A stretch of 64,000 nucleotides of DNA, from positions 1,612,001 to 1,676,000 of the forward strand of contig NZ_SBHM01000007.1 of NCBI RefSeq assembly GCF_004028095.1. Direction: 5' to 3'. The translations under genes and the position numbers were made by a program. The notes beneath the pieces were generated by a model. It was not told the origin of the DNA. It did no database searches and saw nothing but the letters and a program-made list of their open reading frames with translations. Source of the stretch: Paenarthrobacter ureafaciens. Its GTDB lineage: Bacteria > Actinomycetota > Actinomycetes > Actinomycetales > Micrococcaceae. Within the stretch, counting starts at the first letter, position 1, and every line of letters starts with the position of its first letter. This document shows, one piece after another, positions 25,334 through 33,307 of the stretch.

Positions 25334-25461
25334 TAGATCCACTTTGGCGCGGCGGGCACCTCGCCGGCCCGTGCATCCGGCCCGGCGGCGGCCACACCGC
25401 TGCTGCCGCGTCCGGCGGCCCATTCGGCGACGCCGGGCAGCGGACCGGTGACGATCGTGGA
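25334..25461 (-). pseudogene. 3' remnant duplicating the end of the maleylpyruvate isomerase gene
   Basis: By hand alignment this stretch matches 26751-26878 without gaps over 128 bp with about 15 mismatches. Read on the minus strand it encodes a close copy of the last 41 or so residues of the isomerase (EWAAGRGSSG ... AGEVPAAPKWI, then stop). An in-frame TAA sits just upstream, so it cannot be expressed as a protein. The intact gene and the remnant flank the ATPase gene at 25497. The 25317-25496 gap holds nothing else that I can identify. Confidence 0.8.
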
Positions 25462-25496
25462 TTACTACGGTGTTGCCGCAATGGTCGAAAAACCGC

Positions 25497-26588
25497 TCAA
25501 CCCTGGTCGCGGAGGTACTGCCGCAGTCCGGGGATTGCGAAATCGACTTTCCCGTAGCCGGCGGACTCGATCAGGCCCGCGGCAATAAGCCGCTTCCGGT
25601 ACTTGGACACCAGGTTGGGTTTGGCTTGCAGGATCCCGCCGATCTGACCGGCCGTCGACGGACCATCCTGGGCCGCCATGGCATCCAGGAACTCTCGGTC
25701 CTTGTCAGAAATATCCGACAGTGCCGACTCGACGACCACCAGGCTGTTCCGTCGTTCCGCGGCCCTGATGGCACGCTCAACGCTGTCCTCGTTCAAAGCC
25801 CATTCTGCCTTGCCCGCTTCGAGCCAGAGGAAGTAACCAACCAGCTGGATCAGGAAGGGGTACCCTTCCGTGGCTTCGGCGGCCTTGGAGATGAGCCCGG
25901 GGGTGACGTCAATCCGGCCCTGGCTGAAGAGCTCTTTGTAGGACGCGGTGACTTCGGCGATGGCCGCTTCGTGGAGATTGATCCGGTCGGCCCGTCGGAG
26001 GAAGGTCGCGACGCCTTCATTGAGGAGGTCCGACACGGCCGACGGCAGGCCGGCGAAGATCAGACCGACTGGCAGCCCTTCGCGGATGAAGTGTTGGACA
26101 TCGGCGGCCAGCTGAGAGATTTCCGTGCGGTCGACGGCGTGGATCTCATCGATGGTGATGACCAGACCCGTGCCCTTTTCACCGAGCCTGCGCAGCAACT
26201 CGCCTCCTATCCGGCGCCAATCATTGGCACGCTCGGGAGGTAGTTGTGTGGTGAGCCCGAAACCTGCCGCGGAGAATGCGGTGATCTTCCGGGACGGAGG
26301 GCCATCTCCGAGCTCATCGAGAAGGCGCAGCATGTCATCACCGATCCCGCCCAGGAAGCCAGGGGTTGCTGTCCGGGAGATGACTGCCCAGCCTTGCTCG
26401 CGTGCGATGCCTTCGGCTTCATTCAACATCACGGTCTTGCCGATGCCCCGGGAGCCCGTGATGATGGTCAGAAGCCCCGGCGCCCCGGAACCCTGCTGTA
26501 GGCCGTACTCGAACTCGTCCAACAGTCCCGCGCGTCCCACCAAGGCAGGTGGGGTGGCGCCGGCCGTCGGCTTGAAGGGGTTAAGCAC
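25497..26588 (-). CDS. AAA/STAND-like ATPase of unknown role
   Basis: The 363-residue protein has Walker A GSRGIGKT near residue 47, Walker B LVITIDEIHAVD, and a C-terminal winged-helix-like part (TAGQIGGILQAKPNLVSKYRKRLIAAGLIE in pieces TAGQIGGILQ and VSKYRKRLIAAGLIE). It resembles the archaeal/ORC1-like ATPase group found scattered in actinobacteria. I chose GTG at 26588 after GGAGGTGCC; an ATG at 26654 would make the upstream repeats coding (SPVSPLSPS). Function unknown; possibly DNA-binding or a mobile gene. It is bracketed by the 128-bp repeat. Confidence 0.75.
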   Translation of the reverse strand: MLNPFKPTAGATPPALVGRAGLLDEFEYGLQQGSGAPGLLTIITGSRGIGKTVMLNEAEGIAREQGWAVISRTATPGFLGGIGDDMLRLLDELGDGPPSRKITAFSAAGFGLTTQLPPERANDWRRIGGELLRRLGEKGTGLVITIDEIHAVDRTEISQLAADVQHFIREGLPVGLIFAGLPSAVSDLLNEGVATFLRRADRINLHEAAIAEVTASYKELFSQGRIDVTPGLISKAAEATEGYPFLIQLVGYFLWLEAGKAEWALNEDSVERAIRAAERRNSLVVVESALSDISDKDREFLDAMAAQDGPSTAGQIGGILQAKPNLVSKYRKRLIAAGLIESAGYGKVDFAIPGLRQYLRDQG

Positions 26589-26609
26589 GGCACCTCCAGA
26601 TAGCAGACA

Positions 26610-26646
26610 GGTGAAACTAGGTGAAAGTGGTGAAACTGGTGAAGCT
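26610..26646 (+). repeat. four tandem GGTGAAAct repeats upstream of the ATPase gene
   Basis: GGTGAAACTA, GGTGAAAGT, GGTGAAACT and GGTGAAGCT follow each other with 10-, 9- and 9-bp spacing. On the minus strand this is a run of TTTCACC boxes 22-58 bp before the chosen start of the ATPase gene, where iteron-like repeats could be bound by the ATPase itself or a regulator. Confidence 0.7.
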
Positions 26647-26655
26647 TCAGCCACT

Positions 26656-26754
26656 CTAGGCCGTAACCGTCCATTCAGGCAAGCGCGTGCAGGCGAAGCG
26701 GTAGCATCAAGCTGGAGAAATGAGCGTGGAGGCGTCTATTCCGTTACGGCCTAG
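26656..26754. repeat. 12-bp perfect inverted repeat flanking 75 bp
   Basis: CTAGGCCGTAAC (26656-26667) and GTTACGGCCTAG (26743-26754) are exact inverse copies. The right arm covers the stop codon of the maleylpyruvate isomerase gene. No transposase-sized frame lies between them. It may mark the edge of an inserted segment or form an extended hairpin behind the isomerase gene. Confidence 0.7.
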
Positions 26755-27518
26755 ATCCACATGGGCGCAGCGGGCACCTCGCCGGCCCGTGCATCCGGCC
26801 CGGCGGCTGTCACCCCGCTGTTGCCGCGTCCGGCGGCCCATTCGACGACGGCGGCAAGAGGTCCGCTGACGAACGTGGGGTCGGCGGCGCTTGTGTCGCC
26901 GAACGTGAGATCGGTGCCGTTCTCGGCAGTGCCGGTGACCTTGATGAGGAGTCCGGTGTCCGTTTCGCGGGTACGCCAAGCGGACGTGATGTCCTTCAGG
27001 AGCCGTTCCAGTACGGGGGCGGGGATGTCATTGAAGGTGGCGCCGTTGTCCAAGTCGACGGCGTGCATCCACACTTCGCGGGTGCGCATCCAGGCCGTTT
27101 CCGATGCCGGGACCGTGCGTCCCTGGGCGGTGCGGACCTCGTTGGACCAGTCGGCGTCGGGAAGATCCCGCCACTCCACAGACAGGTGCACAGCGGAGTG
27201 GCCGAACAGATTCCGCAGGGCGATGGGGGAGAGCGTGGCGCCGAATTGGATTTCCTCGCCCCGCGCTTCGGGCGAAGAGTACATGGGCGTCTCAACGCCG
27301 GTGCCGGCCCATTCGATAAGGCGCGCGATGGCCCGTGCGTTGTAGCCCACGTGTGCCACAAGGTGGCGGCGGGTCCACCCGGGGAGGCGGGTGCCGCCGT
27401 CGAGCTCTTCGTCTGTGAGTTCGTTGAGTTTGCGGGCGAAGAACGCGGTCCCGCGCCGCGCCTGCAGGAGGTCTTCCTGCAGGCGCGGATCGGTGGTGAG
27501 GTCGTGGCGGGCGACCAT
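26751..27518 (-). CDS. mycothiol-dependent maleylpyruvate isomerase
   Basis: The 255-residue protein has a DinB-like four-helix bundle. His52 in RRHLVAHVGYN, Glu148 and His152 in REVWMHAVDL match the His/Glu/His zinc-binding pattern of the Corynebacterium enzyme. It isomerises maleylpyruvate to fumarylpyruvate using mycothiol, the actinobacterial thiol. Its ATG overlaps the stop of the fumarylpyruvate hydrolase gene (TGATG). Last gene of the gentisate operon. Its 3' end is duplicated at 25334-25461. Confidence 0.9.
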   Translation of the reverse strand: MVARHDLTTDPRLQEDLLQARRGTAFFARKLNELTDEELDGGTRLPGWTRRHLVAHVGYNARAIARLIEWAGTGVETPMYSSPEARGEEIQFGATLSPIALRNLFGHSAVHLSVEWRDLPDADWSNEVRTAQGRTVPASETAWMRTREVWMHAVDLDNGATFNDIPAPVLERLLKDITSAWRTRETDTGLLIKVTGTAENGTDLTFGDTSAADPTFVSGPLAAVVEWAAGRGNSGVTAAGPDARAGEVPAAPMWI

Positions 27519-28351
27519 CAGGCTTCCTTGACCACGCGGTTGTTCAGTTGGCCGAGGCCTTCGATGGTGGTGGTCAGGAGTTCGCCTTCCTGCAGGTAGC
27601 GCTTGGGCTCCTGGGCGTGGCCCACGCCGCCTGGGGTGCCGGTGGCGATCACGTCTCCGGGATTCAGGGTGATGATGGTGGAGATGTAGGAGACCAGGAA
27701 TTCCGGGGTGAACACCACGTCATTGGTGGGGGTCTGTTGCTGGATTTCGCCATCAACTGCCGTGGTCATGAGGCCTCCGCTGAACTCGTCCTTGGTGACC
27801 AGCGCCGGGCCGAACGGGGTGGAGTTTTCCCAAGTCTTGCCCTGCAGCCACTGGATGGTGCGGAACTGGTAGTCGCGCATGGAGACGTCGTTGAGCACGG
27901 CGTACCCTGCGATGTGGTCGGCGGCGTCGGCCTCGGAGATGCGGCGGCCCTTCTTGCCGATGATCACTGCGAGCTCCGATTCCCAGTCCACGGTGTCCGA
28001 TTCCTGCGGCAACGCGAGGTCGTCGTTCGGGCCGATCAACGATTCCTGGTATTTCGCGAACAGGGTAGGGTGTGCGGGAACTTCGCGGCCCATTTCCTTG
28101 ATGTGGTTGCGGTAGTTGTGGCCTACGCAGATGATTTTGCCCGGTGCCGGTACGACGGCGGCGAGGTCGGCGCCGTCCAGCGCGTGCGTTGCGCCGTTGG
28201 CCGCCTTGGCGGTTTCTTCCCAGTTGGGGCTGGCCAGGAGCTCGCCGACGTCGGCGAAGCCGGGGATCTCGGTGAGGGTGTCTCCGTCCTGGCGGACGGC
28301 TACGGTGCCCTTGCCGGAGGGGGTTTCGGTGCGGAGGGTGAGGAGTCTCAT
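27518..28351 (-). CDS. fumarylpyruvate hydrolase (FAH family)
   Basis: The 277-residue protein belongs to the fumarylacetoacetate hydrolase family. Typical parts are KIICVGHNYRNHIKEMG, the metal-binding DTVDWESELAVIIGK and GDVIATGTPGGVG. It splits fumarylpyruvate into fumarate and pyruvate, the last step of the gentisate route. Start and stop overlap its neighbours by one or four bases. It is a paralogue of the FAH protein at 41258. Confidence 0.9.
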   Translation of the reverse strand: MRLLTLRTETPSGKGTVAVRQDGDTLTEIPGFADVGELLASPNWEETAKAANGATHALDGADLAAVVPAPGKIICVGHNYRNHIKEMGREVPAHPTLFAKYQESLIGPNDDLALPQESDTVDWESELAVIIGKKGRRISEADAADHIAGYAVLNDVSMRDYQFRTIQWLQGKTWENSTPFGPALVTKDEFSGGLMTTAVDGEIQQQTPTNDVVFTPEFLVSYISTIITLNPGDVIATGTPGGVGHAQEPKRYLQEGELLTTTIEGLGQLNNRVVKEA

Positions 28352-29481
28352 TACTTGTTGCGTCCTTCGGAGTAGCTGCGGTTGAAGTTCAGTCGTTCGT
28401 AGATCGGGGCGTCGCTGAACCGGAAAAGATCGAATTCAGTCCCGGCCTGCAGGGACCATTCCTGCCAGGACGGCACCACGAACAGGTCGCCCTTGGCCAG
28501 CTGCTTGGTTTCGCCGTTCAGCACAGCGGTTCCTGTGCCTTCGAAGACCTGCCAGACGCTGGAGCCGACCTCGCGGAGGGGCTCGGTGGAAGCTCCGGCG
28601 CGGAGGCGGTGGAATTCTGCCCGGATGGTGGGCATGACATCCCCGCCCGTGGTCGGGTTGGAGTACCGGATGGCGGCGTGGCCCTGGGAAACAGTGGCCG
28701 GGTGTCCTTCGTCCTCGAGCAGGAGTTGTTCGCGCAGGGCGGCGTCGGTGTGTTCCCAGCGGTATGCAGCGATGGGGGAGTTGGTAGTGTCCTGCAGGCC
28801 GGAGAGCGGACGCAGCCCTGGGTGGGCCCAGAGCCGCTCGGACCGGGAGATATCCGGGGTTGCCTCGTCGGTGACCCGCTCGGTGCCGAACTCGAAGAAC
28901 CCGGCGTCAGCGTAGTGCGCGAAGGGGATGTCCAGCCCATCGATCCAGGCCATGGGCTGGTCAGTGTCATTGTGGTGGCCGTGGAAGTGCCAACCGGGAG
29001 TGAGCAGGAAGTCGCCGCGGCGCATGGCTACGGGATCGCCGTTGACGACGGTCCAGACGCCTTCACCTTCCACCACAAAACGGAACGCATTCTGGGAGTG
29101 GCGGTGTTCCGGAGCGACTTCGCACGGGCCCAGGTACTGGATGGCGGCCCAGAGCGTGGGGGTGGCGTACGGGGCGCCGGCCAGGCCGGGGTTTGCCAAC
29201 GCGATGGCGCGGCGTTCCCCGCCGCGGCCCACGGGAACCAGATCGCCGGCGCGGGCGGCCAGGGGATAGAGATCGTCCCAACGCCATACGTGCGGGATGG
29301 CTTTCGGTGCCGGGACCATCGGCATGAGGTTTCCGATGTCGCTCCACAGCGGGACCAGGTTCTCCCTGTCGAAGTCCCTGTAGAGCTGGTCCAGCTGGGC
29401 CTGCTCCTCGGGAGTCGGTTCCGGCAAGGCGTGGCTGGCGGCCACGGATTCGTGAGTCGTGTTCTCGGCGCTGATGGACAC
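28351..29481 (-). CDS. gentisate 1,2-dioxygenase
   Basis: The 376-residue protein has two cupin domains. The iron site in the first is His126 and His128 in VAPEHRHSQNAFRF plus a His in PGWHFHGH. It opens the gentisate ring with O2 to give maleylpyruvate. The start is GTG after a GAGGAGGGCCCC ribosome site. It is the first gene of an operon with fumarylpyruvate hydrolase and maleylpyruvate isomerase; a putative IclR site lies about 70 bp upstream. Confidence 0.93.
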   Translation of the reverse strand: MSISAENTTHESVAASHALPEPTPEEQAQLDQLYRDFDRENLVPLWSDIGNLMPMVPAPKAIPHVWRWDDLYPLAARAGDLVPVGRGGERRAIALANPGLAGAPYATPTLWAAIQYLGPCEVAPEHRHSQNAFRFVVEGEGVWTVVNGDPVAMRRGDFLLTPGWHFHGHHNDTDQPMAWIDGLDIPFAHYADAGFFEFGTERVTDEATPDISRSERLWAHPGLRPLSGLQDTTNSPIAAYRWEHTDAALREQLLLEDEGHPATVSQGHAAIRYSNPTTGGDVMPTIRAEFHRLRAGASTEPLREVGSSVWQVFEGTGTAVLNGETKQLAKGDLFVVPSWQEWSLQAGTEFDLFRFSDAPIYERLNFNRSYSEGRNK

Positions 29482-29548
29482 GGGGCCCTCCTCAATGGGT
29501 CCGAACGGATTTGTTCAAACCTAGGAAGGTTTTGGGTTACGGCACAGA

Positions 29549-29569
29549 AGATTCTGCTGTACAGAATCT
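29549..29569. promoter_or_regulatory. probable IclR operator upstream of gentisate dioxygenase
   Basis: AGATTCTG-N5-CAGAATCT is a perfect 8-bp inverted repeat with a 5-base centre. Its core TTCTG-N5-CAGAA is repeated at 30399-30413 upstream of the IclR gene itself. Confidence 0.6.
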
Positions 29570-29584
29570 AAGGCAGGACAGTGG

Positions 29585-30406
29585 CTACCCGGGGTCCGCC
29601 GGATTGGCCGCGATGTCCACCTCAAGTTGCCGGCAGGTGCCGCGCAGGGCGGCGACCAATCCGTCGTCGAACACTTTACGGAAGCGGGTGGACGGCATGG
29701 CGACCGACAGGGCGCCCACCACCGCGCCATGCCTGTTGTGCAGGGCCATGCCCAGGGCGCTGACGTCTTCCTCGGTACCTTCGAAGTTCGCCGCGAATCC
29801 GTTGTTCCGGACGGACTCCAGGTCCCGCGTGAATGCGGGGTAGTCCCGGTCCGAAATAGTGTCACCCCCGATTTCGGCATTGTGGCTGCGGAACAGCTGC
29901 TCCACCATTGCCGGCTCCAATTCGGCGAGCATCGCTTTGCCGCCGGAGGTCAGGTTGGCGGGCAGTACCGCTCCTTGGCGATCTCCGATCCGCAACACAT
30001 TGCTGCCTTCGACGGTTGCCAGGAAGCGCACTTTTGTTCCCACCCGGACCATGAGGTTGACGGTCTCGTTGAGCTGCGCCGAAAGGAGTTCCATGTGCGG
30101 CTGGGCAAGCTCGCGCAGCATCCTGGTCCAGCTGAGTCCGGCAGGGCCTACGCCCATGGCCGGGCCGGGCACATAGCGCCTGTTTTCGTCCTGGACTGCG
30201 AAGCCGCGGTAGACGAGCATCGCCAGGAGGCGGTGCGCCGTTGAGGGCGCAACGCCCAACTCGGCAGCGGCATCCTTGAGCCGCAAGGCCCCGCCGTCGC
30301 GGAGCAACTGGAGAAGGACCAGCGCATTGTCCACTGCTTCGATGGAATACGTGGGCCGCTTCTGCAGTGGCTTGGACACGGAGGAGGCAACGGTTTTCTT
30401 CTGCAC
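29585..30406 (-). CDS. IclR-family regulator of gentisate/3-hydroxybenzoate genes
   Basis: The 273-residue protein has an IclR winged helix (LKDAAAELGVAPSTAHRLLAMLVYRG, with GVAPSTAHRLL) and an effector domain with GDRQGAVLPANLTSGGKAMLAEL (LPANLTSGGKAMLA). It lies between the gentisate operon and the divergent 3-hydroxybenzoate hydroxylase gene, so it very likely controls both. The start is GTG without a clear ribosome site, which overlaps a TTCTG-N5-CAGAA box and suggests autoregulation. Confidence 0.88.
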   Translation of the reverse strand: MQKKTVASSVSKPLQKRPTYSIEAVDNALVLLQLLRDGGALRLKDAAAELGVAPSTAHRLLAMLVYRGFAVQDENRRYVPGPAMGVGPAGLSWTRMLRELAQPHMELLSAQLNETVNLMVRVGTKVRFLATVEGSNVLRIGDRQGAVLPANLTSGGKAMLAELEPAMVEQLFRSHNAEIGGDTISDRDYPAFTRDLESVRNNGFAANFEGTEEDVSALGMALHNRHGAVVGALSVAMPSTRFRKVFDDGLVAALRGTCRQLEVDIAANPADPG

Positions 30407-30413
30407 AACAGAA
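30399..30413. promoter_or_regulatory. second TTCTG-N5-CAGAA box at the iclR start
   Basis: TTCTGCACAACAGAA covers the start codon of the IclR gene and lies 100 bp before the divergent monooxygenase gene. It shares its core with the box at 29549-29569. Confidence 0.55.
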
Positions 30414-30513
30414 TTGTATTGGTAACGCGTGCCAACGGTCCTGACAGTAGGGGAAACACATCAACCGTTCCCTTTGCAGAAAGCATCGGGGCCACATTCC
30501 AAGGAGCAAGCAC

Positions 30514-31770
30514 ATGACGGAGAGCGGCGCAGCTACTGATGTCCTGGTTGTTGGAGGGGGAATGGCCGGCCTTGCCGGAGCCCTCGCACTGCGCGAGAAC
30601 GGGGCGAACGTCACCCTGGTGGAACGCGCGCCGGAGTTCGGGGAAGTGGGTGCGGGGCTGCAGATGGCACCGAACGCCACCCGTGTCCTCAAGCGCTGGG
30701 GCCTGCTGGAAAAGGCATTGGAAATCGGAGTGCAACCCAAGCATTTGGTTTTCCGTGATGCGGTGACCGGCGAGGAACTGACGCGCCAGAGCCTCAAGGG
30801 GGAGTTTGAGGAACGCTACGGGGCACCATATGTTGTGATCCACCGCAGCGACCTGCACCGGGTCCTCCTTGAAGGGTGCCAGGAGGCAGGCGTGAAGCTG
30901 GTGAACGACGTCATGGTTGAGAGCGTGGAAACGGTGAACGGCCGGGGGATCGTGCACACCGAGGCTGGCGTGGACTATGAAGCGGACGTCGTCATCGGCG
31001 CCGACGGTTTGAAGTCCACCCTGCGTCCGCTGGTGGCAAACGACGAGCCGGTCTCTTCGGCCTACGTTGCCTACCGCGGAACCGTGCCCATTACGGATGA
31101 AACACCCAAAGCCGATCTTGAGGACGTGGTGGTCTACCTCGGGCCGGACTGCCACTTGGTGCAGTACCCGCTGCGTAAGGGCGAGCTCCTCAACACGGTG
31201 GCCGTGTTCAAGTCGCCTTCGTTCGAAAGCGGCGAGGAGCAATACGGCGGCGTGGATGAGCTCGAGGCCGCTTACAAGGACTGCATCCCGGCGGTGCAGG
31301 CAGCCCTGGCCAATCTGGGCACCGGCATCCGCTGGCCCATGTATGACCGCGATCCGATCGAAAACTGGGTGTCCGGCCGCATGGTCCTGATGGGCGACTC
31401 GGCCCACCCCATGCTCCAGTACCTCGCCCAGGGCGCATGCCAGGCACTCGAAGACGCCGCAGTACTGCAGGACGCCAGCGCTGGAACGGTATTCACTGAG
31501 GACGGAATCAACCCGGCGGGTTGGGACGACGCTATCCGGGCCTTCAATGTAGCCCGCGCGGAGCGCACCGCACGGGTCCAGCGCACAGCCCGCGTTTGGG
31601 GCGAATCGTGGCACGTCTCCGGTATCGGCCGTACCCTCCGCAACCTGCTCTTCAAGAGCCGCAAGGACAACGACTTCCAGTACAACGACTGGCTCTACGC
31701 CCAGGGCGTCCCCGGCGGACCTGCCGCGGAAGCACCCAAGGTCGTCGCCACCGGAAAGGTCCCTGCCTGA
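30514..31770 (+). CDS. 3-hydroxybenzoate 6-monooxygenase
   Basis: The 418-residue flavoprotein has the FAD motif VLVVGGGMAGLAGALAL, the DG motif VVIGADGLKSTLRPLV (GADGLKS) and GRMVLMGDSAHPMLQYLAQGACQALEDA (MGDSAHPMLQYLAQG). The last one is typical for 3-hydroxybenzoate and salicylate-type hydroxylases. It turns 3-hydroxybenzoate into gentisate, which the adjacent operon degrades. ATG follows CCAAGGAGCAAGCAC. Salicylate 5- or 1-hydroxylation is less likely given the gentisate genes. Confidence 0.85.
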   Translation: MTESGAATDVLVVGGGMAGLAGALALRENGANVTLVERAPEFGEVGAGLQMAPNATRVLKRWGLLEKALEIGVQPKHLVFRDAVTGEELTRQSLKGEFEERYGAPYVVIHRSDLHRVLLEGCQEAGVKLVNDVMVESVETVNGRGIVHTEAGVDYEADVVIGADGLKSTLRPLVANDEPVSSAYVAYRGTVPITDETPKADLEDVVVYLGPDCHLVQYPLRKGELLNTVAVFKSPSFESGEEQYGGVDELEAAYKDCIPAVQAALANLGTGIRWPMYDRDPIENWVSGRMVLMGDSAHPMLQYLAQGACQALEDAAVLQDASAGTVFTEDGINPAGWDDAIRAFNVARAERTARVQRTARVWGESWHVSGIGRTLRNLLFKSRKDNDFQYNDWLYAQGVPGGPAAEAPKVVATGKVPA

Positions 31771-31794
31771 CGCCCTGACGCGGCGCCTAACGCG

Positions 31795-31852
31795 AAAGCC
31801 GCCTGCCGCCGTCGTACTTCACGGGAAGAGTACGACGGCGGCAGGCGGCTTT
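31795..31852 (+). terminator. rho-independent terminator, 24-bp perfect stem
   Basis: The arms 31795-31818 and 31829-31852 are exact inverse copies with a 10-base loop. The right arm ends in GGCTTTT. It closes the 3-hydroxybenzoate hydroxylase transcript and separates it from the toxin-antitoxin-like pair. Confidence 0.9.
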
Positions 31853-32020
31853 TGTGCGTCGGGCGCCGGCCTCGTGTCTGCCGCCGAAGTCTTGCAGTAC
31901 ACCCATGAGTTCGTCGCCACGCTCGACAGCGCTGCCATGCGGCATTACGATGAGGAAAAGATAAACGAAAAAAACGAAAAAGCGACAAGCGTAAGTACAC
32001 AGCCCAGAGAGCCTGCTGCC

Positions 32021-32548
32021 ATGAGCACAAGTCCCGCCCCCGTCAAGGAAACCTTTTTCGCCCCCGAAGCTCTGAAAGCTGGCCAAATTTACGACTTCAT
32101 GGAGGCGCACACTGAGCGGACTGGGGCTGCGCCGCGGCCGCAATTCTTCCTGTCAGGATCCGCCGCGGGCGATCAGGTGGAGATCCCTTCTGAAATCTAC
32201 GATGTGCTGGTCAAGGCTGTTGAAGCTATGCGTAAGGGACTGGCCGTCACAATCACTCCGAGTTCCATGACGCTCACTACACAACAGGCCGCAGAACTCC
32301 TTGGCGTAACGCGTCCCACGCTCGTGAAGCTTCTTGATGCAGGCAAAATTCCGTTTGAGAAACCGGCCACCCATCGACGAGTCAGGCTTGAGGATGTTTT
32401 GGCTTTCAAGAACGAGAGGAAAGCTGAGCAGCACGCAGCATTAGCTTCACTTGGTGCCATCGATGATGAAGACCCCGCGACACTTATCGAGGACCTAAAG
32501 TACGCCCGAGCAGAAGCAGGCCGCAGACGCCGAGCTCGACAAAAGTGA
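32021..32548 (+). CDS. excisionase-type HTH protein, putative antitoxin
   Basis: The 175-residue protein has a MerR/excisionase-like helix-turn-helix near residues 85-140: LTTQQAAELLGVTRPTLVKLLDAGKIPFEK followed by HRRVRLEDVLAF (key pieces TTQQAAELLGVTRPTLVKLL and THRRVRLEDVLAF). The C terminus is basic. A PIN-domain gene starts 13 bp downstream. This pairing is a known toxin-antitoxin arrangement. I prefer the ATG at 32021; a longer frame back to 31874 is in AT-rich DNA that looks non-coding. The region has lower GC than its surroundings, as for acquired genes. Confidence 0.75.
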   Translation: MSTSPAPVKETFFAPEALKAGQIYDFMEAHTERTGAAPRPQFFLSGSAAGDQVEIPSEIYDVLVKAVEAMRKGLAVTITPSSMTLTTQQAAELLGVTRPTLVKLLDAGKIPFEKPATHRRVRLEDVLAFKNERKAEQHAALASLGAIDDEDPATLIEDLKYARAEAGRRRRARQK

Positions 32549-32561
32549 AACTCTAAGGAGT

Positions 32562-33140
32562 ATGTTCACCGCCCTGCTTGACAGTTGTGTCCTCTGGCCC
32601 AGCACTCAACGTAACTTTTTGCTGTCGCTGGCGTTTGAGGGGGCGTACCGCTTTGTCTTCAGTGAAGCCATTATCGAAGAGGTTGAGGTGAATGAAGAGC
32701 GGAAGCGCATCAAACGGGGTGATTCAGAACAGGGTGCAGCGAAAAAAGCGCTTCACCTGAGTACTCAGCTGCGGCTTCACTTTCCGGATGCGATCGTGAA
32801 GAACTGGGAAGGGCTAGACGGGTCCTACGGATTGCCCGACCCCGACGATGAACACGTGCTGGCCGCAGCAGTGGTCGGTGGAGCGGGAAGTATAGTTACT
32901 GCCAACTTTCGTGACTTCCCAGTCGACAAGATCCCGAGTGGCATCCAGATTGTCAGCGCCAAAGATTTCGCTTACGAGACCGTCTCCCTGCGACCGGACC
33001 TCGGCGTTGCGGCAATCCAAGCGATGGCCAGCCGATCCGGGACCAGACATGCCGAACAGTCGGCGATGGAGATCCTGGACACGCTTGACAGGCTGTATTG
33101 CCTGAAAGCGGCAACTTCCCTCATCCGAGAGCTTCTGTAG
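32562..33140 (+). CDS. PIN-domain protein, putative toxin RNase
   Basis: The 192-residue protein starts MFTALLDSCVLWP, with Asp7 as the first PIN acidic residue. LPDPDDEHVLAAAVVGGAGSIVTANFRDFP (in pieces LPDPDDEHVLAAAV and IVTANFRDFP) provides the later acidic residues. PIN proteins are Mg-dependent ribonucleases. ATG follows AAGGAGT. The gene pairs with the HTH gene upstream, which is likely its antitoxin and autorepressor. Lower GC than neighbouring operons. Confidence 0.82.
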   Translation: MFTALLDSCVLWPSTQRNFLLSLAFEGAYRFVFSEAIIEEVEVNEERKRIKRGDSEQGAAKKALHLSTQLRLHFPDAIVKNWEGLDGSYGLPDPDDEHVLAAAVVGGAGSIVTANFRDFPVDKIPSGIQIVSAKDFAYETVSLRPDLGVAAIQAMASRSGTRHAEQSAMEILDTLDRLYCLKAATSLIRELL

Positions 33141-33190
33141 CCTTTGCTGCGGACCGCCCATGAAGAGCCGGCCTAACTTTTTTCCGATAC

Positions 33191-33257
33191 GTACAAACGT
33201 TCGTCTTGACCTGGTGCCGTCCTCGCTGGATACTTACTAAAGGACGTTCGTTCTTCG
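33191..33257 (+). promoter_or_regulatory. promoter of the cupin-carboxylase unit with two TetR-type boxes
   Basis: TTGACC at 33206-33211 and GATACT at 33229-33234, 17 bp apart, form a promoter. The box GTACAAACGTTCGTCT (33191-33206) abuts the -35 and GGACGTTCGTTCTTCG (33242-33257) covers the start site. Both match the motif shared by the other units of this region. Confidence 0.6.
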
Positions 33258-33307
33258 CTATTGGACGATCCGGAACGTGCCTCGATTCGACTTCGAAAGG
33301 ACCAGCG

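Noticed and set aside
26588..26654. ATG start at 26654 for the ATPase
   Set aside because: No ribosome site precedes it and it would turn the 9-10-bp iteron-like repeats into low-complexity coding; GTG at 26588 follows GGAGGT. Not fully excluded.
26656..26754. Insertion sequence with 12-bp terminal inverted repeats
   Set aside because: Only 75 bp lie between the arms and no transposase or target duplication is visible.
31874..32020. Longer N terminus for the HTH antitoxin
   Set aside because: The extra part is AT-rich, low-complexity (NEKNEKAT) and lacks a ribosome site; the ATG at 32021 gives a normal-sized protein.
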